From NCBI GenBank assembly GCA_963281255.1, contig OY725489.1, positions 5,580,523-5,644,522 on the forward strand: a DNA stretch of 64,000 bases. The letters run 5' to 3'. Made by a program: the position numbers and the translations under genes. This document shows, in pieces, positions 44,266-54,923 of this stretch. Source of the stretch: Aphrocallistes beatrix. Taxonomy: Eukaryota; Porifera; Hexactinellida; Sceptrulophora; Aphrocallistidae. A model generated the notes under the pieces. That model did no database searches, was not told the DNA's origin, and was given only the letters and a program-made list of their open reading frames with translations. Numbering within the stretch: the stretch's first letter is position 1; each line of letters starts with the position of its first letter.

Positions 44266-46814
44266 TAGTATAACATAAAATGAGTTAATATAAAAATATG
44301 ACCATGATAGCTGATAAAGAAAAATATTCAAAAAGAGTCAAAGCAGTAGTAAACAAGTTGTGGGAATTATTGGTTATGAAAGAAAAGCTTGAGATAATCG
44401 TTATTCTGAATGACATGGCAAAGCTGGATTCGATTAATCACTTAACTGGTTAACCGGAGGGCTCGAAAAACCCGGTCGTTTGGAGGCGATAACCACCAGA
44501 AAGTTGCCACACAAGCCACCAAATCATCTTGATTTTAAGCTGTATATGTCTTGTTTTTTTAGTTAGACACCACCGAATTTTGAATTTGTCGAGCACTGGT
44601 TAACCGCCTCCAAAGCCAACTAACGGTTATCATTCTGATTCTCGGTTAACCGACTCATACTATCAAACCAAATTATAAATTAATTTAAGTTTTCAGAAAA
44701 GTAGCTGTATCGTTCATGATTATAGAGCAGGTTTCTCAATCAAATAGCTATAGCAATTAAGAAATTTCTCAGGAAAATGCCTTTTTAAAGAGAATTACTC
44801 GCAACTTTCAGCAAAGCGAGTTCAAGTGAGTTATTTGACGTGTTTGACCTTTCAAATTGAGATTTTTGCATTACATAACTTCCCTTACTATTGAAATAAC
44901 GCGGGAAAATGGTAGAGAAGGCGAACTATGAACAAATCGTAAAAAATATTTGCAATGTTGGACTGATCTTATAAATTGTGACTATTTTGAGGACTACGTA
45001 TGTCTTTAAAAATTGTAGAAAATTCAATATTGGGAGTTTTCTAGTGATTTTTATCGAAAATGCGAAACTAATTCGAAAACAAAACCTCACAGAGGGGATG
45101 TGAGTGTGCTTCCTTTTACAAAAAGCAACTTTGCGGCTGTTTGAAAATATAAACCGAAAACACATTTGTCGACGATATTTCAATAATTTCCCAAAAATTG
45201 GTACAAAGCATGCTTTAGATCAAAATCAAGTTTGAAAATTTAAAAGTCAGCAGTGTTTTAACAAAAATGACCACCGTATTTACCTGAATATGCGCCGGTT
45301 TTAATAAGCATTGGACGCCGGGGCATTTTTAGTCCTCTGAACATCATATCAAACTAGTATTCTCAGTAGTGGCATAGATACAAGTGCTTTTTGAAACATT
45401 ACATTATCCTTTTTTGGTTCAGCATAAGTTTGTCAGTATACTTTGCCTCACAATCGTTCAAAAGAGCCTTTTTCTTCACAATTCCATAATATCCAATCTG
45501 AAAATATCCCTTAAGCCTTAAAATATTTCAAAAATTGTATACCTAAATGCACAGCTACGTATATGTTCAAACCTTCGCTCAAATTTCAAGGCATTATCAC
45601 CCAAACTCTACACAGGACAGGAGATAGGAGCAGACGTACGGACGGGCGGTACAAAACCATCTGAAAAGTGTGCACCATACTATTTCATTCGATCTACGAT
45701 CCAATACAAGAGAATAAGCAGCACTCTAAAAAATGTAACATGGTCAATTTTAACTTTTCCAAAATTTCTATAGGCCTGCGCAGTCGGGTTTCAAAATAGG
45801 TCACTATCCAATGGGTTAGTTTGTTAGAAAGGACATTTTCCCAAAAGAACCTACAGAGGTGCCACAAGATGACGTCTCATAAATCCGTGAGATAGTCTCA
45901 AAATCTGTGAAAACCTTTGAAACGTAGTAGATTCGTAAAAATTGCGTTTATAGGATAAATATGGGATATGCTATCTAAACGGAAACAATACTAATTGTCA
46001 TCTAATAAATAAGAGAACGCTATTAAAACTTTTCTGCCACCGTGAAAAGCCCAAAATCCGTAGAATGACGGATTTTCAAAATACTTAGTGAACACCGAAA
46101 TCACAAAAAAAGAGAGGCCAGTTAGAAACAAACTGTTACGAATTTTGGAATGTACAGTATGGATGACTGCATAAATTTGGCATTACAAAGATTCCAGTTT
46201 TCGATGTAGAAGCTTGAAATGTGAGTTTTAGATCCTAAACGGCACCATCTAGCTCATTATTGAATCGACCCGTACAATATATATGTTCGAACCGAATAGG
46301 ATTGATGCTGCGTCAATATTCTGGACTATTTTTCTAGGGCCGAAGGTTCGAGTATCATTATTAAAATTGAATATTTCGGTACGGAACTCCGAAATCCGAG
46401 GAACAAAGTTCCGTTGTGAATCACCAAACAGCCATAAGCCGCTGTCTGACAAAGCAAGTACACTCACATCCCGTCTGTGAGATTCGTGGTTTTTAGGAAT
46501 GGGATCTTGTGATTTATGAACCATTTAATGATGATGGTAACATTTTAGAAAAATCCAAAAATTGAGGAACTTTATATATATATATATATATTGTTTGAGA
46601 ACGCTGTGAATACGCGCACACGATAGTTTCATCTGTGAGAACGCGTACTCACACAAAATATCGAGTGTACGCGTAAACTAGAGTTAAAAACTGTGAATTA
46701 GAGTCAACATATGGTATGGGTCATTGGAGCAGCAAGGGTGACGCAAGTGGAATATTTTTTATTGGATTAGTTTGTAAGCTTTTCACGGTACTTGATTATC
46801 GCAAAGTTTGTTCA
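44266..46814. other. Noncoding interval with dispersed family D repeats
   Basis: Two members of a short dispersed family occur: 45075-45135 (CTCACAGAGGGGATGTGAGT, then GTGCTTCC and GCAACTTTGCGGCT) and, inverted, 46435-46500 (TACACTCACATCCCGTCTGT). 45590-45730 is a longer member matching the flanks of the hAT-like element at 34266. Near 44454-44660 an inverted pair around GGTTAACCGGAGG and GGTTAACCGCCTCC may be another small element. A (TA)n run lies at about 46573-46593. No gene was recognised. Confidence 0.5.
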
Positions 46815-46955
46815 ATGGACGGTTTACAGTACGCCCAAATCTTTGAATTCCTGAGAGACGGGAAATATCCGGAAAAATTTTCCCGTCAGCAGAAATGGAA
46901 CTTCAGGAAGAAGTTAGACACATTTTTCATTTCTGAATCGCAGATACTCTACAAG
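46815..46955 (+). CDS. Exon A: integrase N-terminal region
   Basis: The exon starts at Met 46815 (MDGLQYAQIFEFLRDGKYPE) and ends LYK before the donor GTAAAC. The sequence from KYPEKFSRQQ to SESQILYK is the familiar lead-in to the integrase zinc-binding domain. The frame is open upstream, so an earlier exon or start is possible. It joins exon B in phase 0 to give LYK-VPCRSDV. Confidence 0.65.
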
Positions 46956-49900
46956 GTAAACACACAATGCGCACAAATTACTATTAGTTTGTTTCTAAAC
47001 ATGCAAAAGCCACAGCATGGCGGGGACATTTTTGATTATCGAGTAATTTTCATGTACGTACAAAGTTGCTTTGGTTTGACCAAAAGATAATCGCATGAGG
47101 GTGCATGATAGGGGCACGAGACTATCCAACAGAGAGAACAGAGATTTGCCTGTCTCGTGCCATAATCAACCGCGAGACGGTCACATATTTTATGCATGCC
47201 CGCCCGTTCTGTGACTATAATATATCAATACTTATTTTTAAATTAAGGTTGGCCTTTCCTATAATAGCTAACTTTTGACCTTTTCAACCAATTCATTTAA
47301 TTTTATCAGTGCAGATTTGAATCGCAGAGTTATCTGCAAAAACTGCATTAATAATTGAAATAATCAAAGTGATAAAATTTTTTTAACAAAATTAGGTCAT
47401 TTTACAAGTAAGAAATCGGAAACAATATGCTTACAATCTATTAGAAACGTTTAAATTCATTCATAAATCGATGAACTAACTAATGAACAGACAGATTTTT
47501 GAAATTTTGAAAATTGTTAAGAATTCACACCAAAACACCCGAGGAATTTTATTTTTATTAATTTTGACACTATTTTTTTCTTAATTCTCTTTTTATTTGT
47601 ATTATCAAAATTCTGTCTGTTCATTATGTTCTACTCTTCGAGATCTATCAGAAACCGTTAAGTTTTCGTCCCTATGTTGAATTTACAAAAAGTTATCACC
47701 TTTATAATTGCTGAAAAAAAAGTCTCAGGAAATATGATTTAGAAAATATTTATATATGTCCCTCAATTTCCATTAGTTTAACTGCTTTGGAATATTAAAT
47801 AACTTGCAAATATCCATATTCGACAACTTATAGCACTACTTAACTTCAAAATATGGTATATCAAATTTTTCTCCATCAAAAGTGAGAAAAAATGGTCATT
47901 GCTGACTGTCCGCCCAAAAATAACCACATTCGATAGTGTCCACCGGAATTCGAGATCAATAACTTCTTCGAACCATGTCAGATCATCATTTTAATACCAA
48001 ATTAGGGCTCAGCACTAAATTTCCAGCAATTCGATATATATATTGACCATATTTGGAGAAGTTTTTGGATGTCCGTGCATAGCAACGGCCAGAAATTTTT
48101 TCACATTCCTGGCCGTTGCTAGGAACCCGCAGCCAAAGAATTTCTCCAAAAATGTCCAATATATATATCAAATTGGTGGAAATTTAGTGCTGAGCACGAA
48201 TTTAGCATTAAAATGATGATCTGACATGGTTCAAAGAAGTTATGGATATGAGACAAAATGTGTCCTTTTTTAGGCGACACCAGGTGGTACAAGTGGCTCC
48301 AAGTGGTGAAATATTGGCATTGAAATTCTAAAAATCAAAATATTGTTTAGAACCCCTTTAGTTATCCTAAAATGGTTAAAAAGGACTTTTGGCAATTTTT
48401 TGATAAAAAGCAAAATGCCCTTGCAGGTTCCATGCCGTTCTGATGTATCCGGTATATTGGAGAAGTACCATGATCATCTACTGCATCCGGAATGAATGTT
48501 ACCGTTCAATCAATCCAGCAGCGTTATTATTGGCTGGGGATTTATTCAGAGATTGTCAACTACGTGAGTTAGTTCATTATTATCAATTACAATTTTTATT
48601 GAATTAACCTTTATTATTCAATTCTATATTAAAAGGTGAAATCGCGTGATGCTTGCCTGCAAAACAAGTCACTGCCACCTCAACCTCAGAGCAATCTGCA
48701 TCCGATCCCCCTCCTGAGAGACCATGGAAGCATATCCGGGTTGATCTTATATGTGATCTTTCTCCCAGTCCGGAAGGCTACAAGCATCTGCTCGTTACAG
48801 TGTGCTATTTGAGCAAATACGTAGTAGTGCGACCTCTCAAATGTAAAACGACTGATGAAGTTGTCGAAAACCTGAAAGACATCTACCTCGATGTTGGTGT
48901 CCCAGATATCATCCAACATGATCAGGGCAAAGAGTTCACAAGCAATGTATGTTTAATTAAAGATGCAATCCTAAGTTAAACGTTGTAGAATCCTTAACAA
49001 GTAAGACTTCTTCCTGAAATTGTAAACCTATGCATGTAATCGAATTGAGAATTGTGTTCCTTGTACGTATGTATCTATAAGTCCATACTAGTAGCTAACC
49101 TAACTAAACAATTTAACTGTATCGATATGATTGAAATAGATATCCTTTTCTTTTCCATTTAGAGTTTCCAGCAATTTAATCAGAAATTAGAAGTCGACAA
49201 CCGGAGTACTCGCGCCTATCACCCTATGGCAAATGGACTGGTCGAAGCGCGCAACAAGATTTTAAAATCGTGAGTGATATTTTATTCAGTTATAAAACAA
49301 TGTATAATTATTAAATAATGCACTAAATTATAGTAAGTTGAACAAAATGACATTTCAGACTGGGATTCATTGGTCTTCAGTACTCATGACTGCAGGTTTG
49401 AGTGTATGAATTCTAATGTTAAGAAGTCGCACTCGTACGTTCCCTTTCAAGTCATGTGGGGACGGGAATCGAAATACGAGAATCTAGTCTCGAATATATC
49501 TAAGATAGATGTATCACATGACGAAGACTATGAACTCGAAGAGGCTATCATTTCCGAATCTGTGGCTATCGAGGAAGGGTGCGAATTGGATATGTTTTCT
49601 CCTGATGACCACCTAGAATCGATTAATCTCCTGAATGAGTATAGGAAAAATACCTGCGATCTTGCGAACGCCTTAATAAGATCAGAGCAGCTAAAGCAGA
49701 AGAGGCAGTATGATAAGAAAGTTAATGAAAAGAGGCAAGTTATTTTCTCAGTTATTGAGTAAGCACATTAGTATGTTAACTCTAACAATATAGTAGTGTA
49801 CGTACAATCGAAACCGGGTTTTTTTACTCTGTCTTTATAGTTTCAAACAGTAAGAAAGAAACCGATGGAAATTAATATAAATTTCGATTTTTTTACTTCA

Positions 49901-50902
49901 TAAATAGTAAGAAAAACTGTATGATGTTTGTTATAGTGTACTACTGAACATATAAGTGTAACATTAAGGAAGGGGATAAAATCCTATTTACAAACATCCA
50001 CAAATTGAAAAAGATGCCGAATACTAAAAACCAGTCCAAGTTTTTGGGGCTTTTTACAGCATCCAGAATTACTGATAGCCACACCATTATTTCAAAAGAG
50101 GAACTGAAATCGAAGAAGGATAAGAAAGTACCTATCCACACTACCCAACTCTATCACGGGCGTCAGGATAATTCTGGCAAAATTACTCTGGGAAAAAGAA
50201 AATCAGTTGCGAAAATTGATAGTGATGAGGTCAAAAGATCGAAGTCTTCACACGTATGTTCTATTTTTGAATGAATTGCGTGAGCATGGCTATCGTATTG
50301 ATCTCTCTGTTTTCTAGACCCCACACATTGAATTTGGATTTACAAGTGAAGCAATTCATTATCATCTAGCCAACCTCAAGATTATTTGACCAGTTTTGTA
50401 TTATAATATCATGCTATGCTTGCATCCTTTTGCATGACTTGCTCCTCGCAAGAACTCTGACGTACATACAAGGAATGTACTCGTATTCTTCTATCGAGAT
50501 CAGCACTTGTTATTTTGATTAATCATAGACAAAGTATTACATTAACTTATTGTATTTCAACTGGTAAAACACTTTCTTTATTTCTAGATTATTCTAAGGA
50601 AGAATGTGAGCAAGGGTACTTTCCTGACGCCATTGCACGAAAACCTGTATAAGAAACTCAATCGATTTCACCATTATGTTCCGAATATCTTAATTTTTAA
50701 ATTTCTTAAATACTCGAATGAGGATCAGATGGTAAGTAATTATCAACTCCAAGACCCACTGATTTTAAAAAGTCTACGACTAATAATTCCAATTTAGAAG
50801 CAGGAGATCAGAGAAACTTTATTGAGTTGGACTACAGATCTATATCCAGAATATGGAGATATCTTGGCTGCAAAATACGCTGAGAAAGTTCTATATGGAG
50901 TT
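46815..50902 (+). CDS. Multi-exon integrase-like gene (gypsy/Ginger type), probably broken
   Basis: Up to nine exons can be traced with splice signals: A 46815-46955, B 48427-48563, C 48636-48946, D 49163-49269, E 49359-49738, F 49969-50253, G 50318-about 50380, H 50588-50731, I 50798-50902 (open at its 3' end). Joined in order they give the full domain order of a gypsy-type integrase: N-terminal region, HHCC zinc-binding, DDE core, a C-terminal region, then an unrecognised region. Nearly all introns are phase 0. Three one-base frame breaks (in B, in C, and at the D/E junction) and a lost zinc-ligand cysteine argue for a pseudogene or for assembly indels. Introns are foreign to an LTR retrotransposon, so this is either a Ginger-like DNA transposon gene or a host gene derived from an integrase. 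No element ends were found. Confidence 0.65.
47247..48420 (-). mobile_element. TTAA element copy inside intron A/B, one end missing
   Basis: The left end GGTTGGCCTTTCCTATAATA is preceded by TTAA (47243-47246). The body is the inverse of 40955-42156, including the foldback (47955-48250). It stops after CAAAATGCCC, lacking the last 16 bp end, and six bases later lies the acceptor of exon B. The insertion enlarged this intron to about 1.47 kb. Confidence 0.88.
48427..48563 (+). CDS. Exon B: HHCC zinc-binding domain
   Basis: The acceptor is TTGCAG and the donor GTGAGT. It encodes VPCRSDVSGILEKYHDHLLH, then, after a one-base loss near 48487, GMNVTVQSIQQRYYWLGIYS and EIVNY. The two histidines of the HHCC motif are the YHDHLLH and following region, and RYYW is a usual landmark. 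Read in one frame it stops at TGA 48493. Confidence 0.65.
48636..48946 (+). CDS. Exon C: integrase core, first two aspartates
   Basis: It opens VKSRDACLQNKS, where CxxC is expected, so the first cysteine is replaced by arginine. A one-base frame break lies near the C-run at 48706-48712. After it comes PERPWKHIRVDLICDLSPSP (catalytic D in RVDLI), HLLVTVCYLSKYVVVRPLK and IIQHDQGKEFTSN (second catalytic D). The donor GTATGT follows in phase 0. Confidence 0.7.
49163..49269 (+). CDS. Exon D: integrase core, catalytic glutamate
   Basis: The acceptor is TTTCCATTTAG. The exon continues the core in phase 0: SFQQFNQKLEVDNRSTRAYH then PMANGLVEARNKILK, with the catalytic glutamate in GLVEARN. The donor GTGAGT gives phase 2, which does not match the frame needed by exon E, so one base is out of register. 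Confidence 0.7.
49359..50253 (+). CDS. Exons E and F: C-terminal region of the integrase
   Basis: Exon E (49359-49738) encodes WDSLVFSTHDCRFECMNS, SYVPFQVMWGRESKYENL, an acidic stretch and QKRQYDKKVNEKRQ, all familiar in the region after a gypsy integrase core. Exon F (49969-50253) continues EGDKILFTNIHKLKKMPN, FLGLFTASRITDSHTIIS and a lysine-rich tail (GKRKSVAKIDSDEVKRSKS), resembling the C-terminal chromatin/DNA-contact region. The exon E donor could be AGGCAA-GTTATT (phase 0) or a GC-AG donor GCAAGT three bases earlier. The lysine-rich tail could act as a nuclear signal. Confidence 0.65.
50318..50902 (+). CDS. Exons G, H, I: unrecognised C-terminal region
   Basis: Exon G (50318-50380) follows a good acceptor (TTTTCTAG) and encodes TPHIEFGFTSEAIHYHLANL, but has no GT donor; reading on gives a stop at 50387. 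Exon H (50588-50731) has acceptor TTTCTAG and donor GTAAGT and encodes VSKGTFLTPLHENLYKKLNR, then FHHYVPNILIFKFLKYSNED. Exon I (50798-50902) has acceptor AATTTAG and donor GTGAGT and encodes KQEIRETLLSWTTDLYPEYG then DILAAKYAEKVLYGV. H and I are phase 0 on both sides. I do not recognise the domain. H and I may belong to this gene through a mutated exon G donor, or to a separate gene. Confidence 0.5.
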
Positions 50903-51060
50903 GTGAGTTTCGTTTTTAAATTTTAATATAATATGGTTAATAATAAAATGTTTATATTTTCTTACAAAAAATCAATCTACTGCTGAACGAATATTTTTTT
51001 GGTAGTTTACTTAATTAGTCAGTCGAGACTTGTTTTCTTGCCTAGATTTATTTATTGTAA

Positions 51061-51430
51061 TCCTTACTATTAAAACTCGATTAATGTATATATATATATA
51101 TATCTGTAACGAATTGATTGAAGAAACTGCCAGTCACAGAAAGCTAATTTTTGGCATGTGCGAGTATTTTGGCTATGGCTCCAGGAAGTTCTGAGCTCAG
51201 ACGAAAATGTCGACTCATCATGGAATTATGACGTCATTGTCACATTTTAAAAAGTTTAGCAATACAGTTATTCAAGCATAACTCAGCCATTATAGGAGAT
51301 AGAAGGCTGAAATTCTAATAGATTATGTATATTAATACATCTCACATATGGTACAACATCATAATAAAATGATGACTCGTCACCCTGTTATGACGTCATC
51401 ATTACGCATCAAAATTTAAAAAATCGATTT
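51061..51430 (-). repeat. R1 repeat, copy h, truncated
   Basis: It starts TCCTTACTATTAAAACTCG and a (TA)n tract, then the inverted R1 body with two TGACGTCA sites (about 51230 and 51391) and GATGACTCGTC. It breaks off before the GC-rich hairpin module. Confidence 0.85.
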
Positions 51431-51960
51431 CGAGGAATATCGATTATATTTAAGTACAGACTCATGGTTTACAAACGAACGATACTATACAGACTTTGTG
51501 TTTACATATAGACGGACCTAGCTGGCAACTAGCAAGCCTGATGAGTCTTAGATAGACGAACGGTCTTCCTGAAGATAAAATTAGCGAATGTATCTATAAA
51601 GACACCATGACACAGCGGAACAGTCTCCTACACCTTAACACCATAATTATAACCCGATTATCGCATGTGATGTGATGTGTATCATCATGGAATTAATTAA
51701 CGATGTACTTTATTTTACAGTAACATATTATTTCATCTACTAATATTAATTATAATCAATGTGTGTTTGTATGCGAAGGAAAACAATATTTTGTGCAGGT
51801 AGTCCTGAATGTATTTTAATTATCGATCATCATATTCACTTCAATAAATTACATACATCGTGACACTGAGGAATAGAATCTAATACTTGTATACATAGAT
51901 ACTAATAAAATATTCCTTGAAAATGAGTGGTGGTATAAATTAAATTTTGTTTCAATAACG
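51431..51960. other. Noncoding interval
   Basis: No gene or repeat was recognised; no continuation of the exon I gene was found on reading all plus frames. Confidence 0.4.
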
Positions 51961-52190
51961 GAAACGTCTGAAAATTCTACGGGTAGCATGTATAATAGAA
52001 TCTAATAGAAGTGTCTGAAAATTCTACGGGTAGCATGTATCATAGAATCTAATGGAAATGTCTGAAAATTCTACGGGTAGCTATGTATATTAGAATCTAA
52101 TTGAAATGTCTGAAAATTCTACGGGTAGCTATGTATATTAGAATCTAATTGAAATGTCTGAAAATTCTACGGGTAGCTATGTAGTATACT
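51961..52190. repeat. Tandem repeat, five units of ~47-48 bp
   Basis: Each unit contains GTCTGAAAATTCTACGGGTA, then GCATGTAT or GCTATGTAT, then AGAATCTAATNGAA. Five units are present, the last partial. The two middle units are nearly identical, suggesting recent expansion. No coding signal. Confidence 0.92.
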
Positions 52191-53044
52191 GATAACTTAA
52201 TCAATATAAATGTATGAACCTCCAGTACAAAAATCCATAGTATGCACAAGCATGTCTGAGAATTCTACAGCAAAGTTGAATCCATGGTTGCTTCCTCTAG
52301 GGGTGCCGCAGGCCTTACCACACATACATACTGCTTTATTTTATTTTATATTGATACTCGTACCATTGTCAATGTTGAATTTGATGATTGTCCTCTGACA
52401 ATCCCCTGGAATAATTTATTACACAATATTCACAATAATTTCCTAGTTTATTAATTAGTTATTCTATAATAAAGTCGTAATAATTCAAATCAATCTCCAC
52501 TTTTACTATCATTTGTTCATTGGCCTGCCCCTAAATCAAATTAAGGATACGCCCGTGAAAAATCCATAGGTTTGGCTTACAGCATATATCAAGAATAGAG
52601 ATATATAATATGTTAAGCGTGGGCAGGTAGTGCAATTAAAAAATATTGAGACATGCCAAACAGTTTTTGGTTCGCATTTCTTTTATTGAGTTACAGCGTC
52701 TCAAAGTCGGTTTTTTTCGGTTTTCCCTAGCACATCTTAATGGTAAGGCCTCCTCCACTCTGTGATTTTTTTGAAACACATGTTTGGATCAAATGCTTCG
52801 AAAATTTATTCATATATAGTCTATGAAATTTGCAATCGCATAGAACCAAAATAAAGTTAAAATAACCAAAATTGTTAATTTTATAGGGGTTTGAAAAAAA
52901 ATTGCCAAAAAACGGCGAAAAAGGCCGATTTTCTTTGGAAATCAGCAATAAAATCACAAATTTATAAGATATCGAAAATCGAGTGGTCCTACGCTCATCG
53001 CCTAATGATATGGAACAACTCCTGAAATTTTCAAACCTCAAAGG
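52191..53044. other. Noncoding interval
   Basis: AT-rich, no supported gene. The minus ORF 52727-53224 extends into the neighbouring GTATACGAAAT repeats and is not credible as a protein. Confidence 0.4.
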
Positions 53045-53426
53045 GTAATCGGATACTTCGTATACGGACATTTCGTATATGGACATTTCGTATACGGATA
53101 TTTCGTATAATGCTGCCAAAAGAGCGGAAATGTAGGCATTTTGTGTAAGAAACGTTGTAAGAGCAAAGTGAAAGTGAGCATTTTCAGTTGTGAACACTGT
53201 GAAATGGGCAGTGAATTTGGGCATTTTGTCTTGCGTGTGGGGGGGTCGAGTGACATTCGATTCTATCTAGACTAATTGTCCACTGTACGAAATTTCCGTA
53301 TACGAAATGTCCATTATACGAAATGTCCATTATACGAAATGTCCGTTATGCGAAATGTCCGTTATTCGAAATGTCCGTATACGAATTGTCCGTATACGAA
53401 ATGTCCGTATACGAAATGTCCGCCAA
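53045..53426. repeat. Inverted arrays of TATACGAAATGTCC units
   Basis: 53055-53112 holds about four units of the form GGACATTTCGTATA. 53280-53426 holds about eight units of the inverse, TATACGAAATGTCCG. The two arrays flank about 165 bp and could pair. The layout is like that of the array at 35820-36245 and may mark the interior of a MITE. ORFs here only translate the repeats. Confidence 0.85.
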
Positions 53427-54839
53427 TCATCTCAAAGCAATTTTGAGTTAAAATGTTTGAAAGACGGTCAATTTTGGAATTTTAAAGTCCCGAGATATAG
53501 GGATTTGAAGTTTTAACGTTAAGAACGATGTAAAATGAGCTATAAACGATAAATAAATGCATCCATGGGCATTTAATCGCATGTATACTAATGAATTAGA
53601 TGTATTCCAACAAATTTTGATGAAAATAGCAAAATTATCCTGAAAATTCACAAATTACCTTGAGGCCTCTAACCCCGAATATTTTGAACCAATTAGGGAA
53701 TATAATTCATATTCCTAGCACTACAAAGTATATAATTCATCGGTTTAGAATGAAGCTTCTAAAAAGTGTATTAGGAAGTTAGAGCGAGAGTCTATGACTT
53801 TTAGTTTTCAAGTTAGGATTTTCGAAAAATGCTACGTCATCACGTGATAAAAATTTAAAACTTAGCATTCCATTCTTTGTAGTGACTTATTATTTAAGAA
53901 TCAGATATATACCCTCTTGAAAAGTATATTAGGAATTGAGAGCTACGAATTTGGGTATATATTTCCCGAGATATGGAGGAATCAGTTTTTGGACCATAAA
54001 TGGGGGCTTTGACCGAATTTTGGAGATAAATGCTTTGAACTTCCAAAATAATCATGTTGAGTGTTTCAAATTTCTGTATACATTGCTAGTGACTATTGCA
54101 TTGTTTTTTGAGTATAATATCTACTTTTGGGAACTTAATTCATGACAAGATTCGCCATTTTCTAATCTATTCAAAGTTCTCCATAGAATTTGTATTACAA
54201 TAAAATCGATGATAAGTCAAGAAATATTTATTTTTTGACGAAGAGATATTTGAGGAACCTATATATTATCATATATATCCTTTCATTTAAGATTATAATA
54301 GATTATATATCTTCAATAGTTTTTAAGCATTGACATCGAGCACTTTCGAGGCCATAGAGAGGTTTGATGTCCGAACTTTACCTACAATATACTATAACTT
54401 ACGAACTAATGGTCGGATCTGAACAAATTTTTTAAAAAAATGTTCAGAATTCTTTTCTATACACAATAGCTAATATCACAACGGCCATTTCCCGAGCATT
54501 TTCGAATTGAAGTCCCTCATAAAGATATTTTTGATTGGATTTTAAGTGTCTCTTTTTCTAAATTCATCTGTTTTATAATATTTAAAGGGGCCAAAACCAT
54601 TTTGAGGTTCATATAATTGAAAAAATATTAGATAAGTTAGAAAATAATTGATGAATGCGCCGCAAAACCACGAATAACTTTCCTATTTTTAGTACGACTG
54701 AGCTTTAGGTTCTCAGTTCTAGAATATCAAAATAAATACCGTCCAACAAGTACGATTAGATGGTAGACTACTCAATAATCCGATGGAATTAACAATTAAC
54801 AATAAATTTCACCATTTTTTTATGTCAGGCGATGTTTTT
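53427..54839. other. Noncoding interval
   Basis: AT-rich, no recognisable gene, RNA or element end on either strand. Confidence 0.4.
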
Positions 54840-54923
54840 CGAGGGCGGTATCGTTAAGGGGTGCCGCTGAAAGGTATAAGTTTTGAAAGGGTGCCACGAG
54901 AAGAAAAAGGTTGAGAAACACTG
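54840..54923. mobile_element. Right end of a hAT-type element
   Basis: The stretch ends AAAAAGGTTGAGAAACACTG, the inverted form of CAGTGTTTCTCAACC, a terminal sequence characteristic of many hAT elements. GGGGTGCCGC and GGGTGCCACG occur inside. The matching left end was not found, and the decayed gypsy pol starts directly after it. Confidence 0.55.

Noticed and set aside
53038..53516. Tyrosine/cysteine-rich repeat ORFs
   Set aside because: These translate the GTATACGAAATGTCC arrays in several frames and carry no independent evidence.
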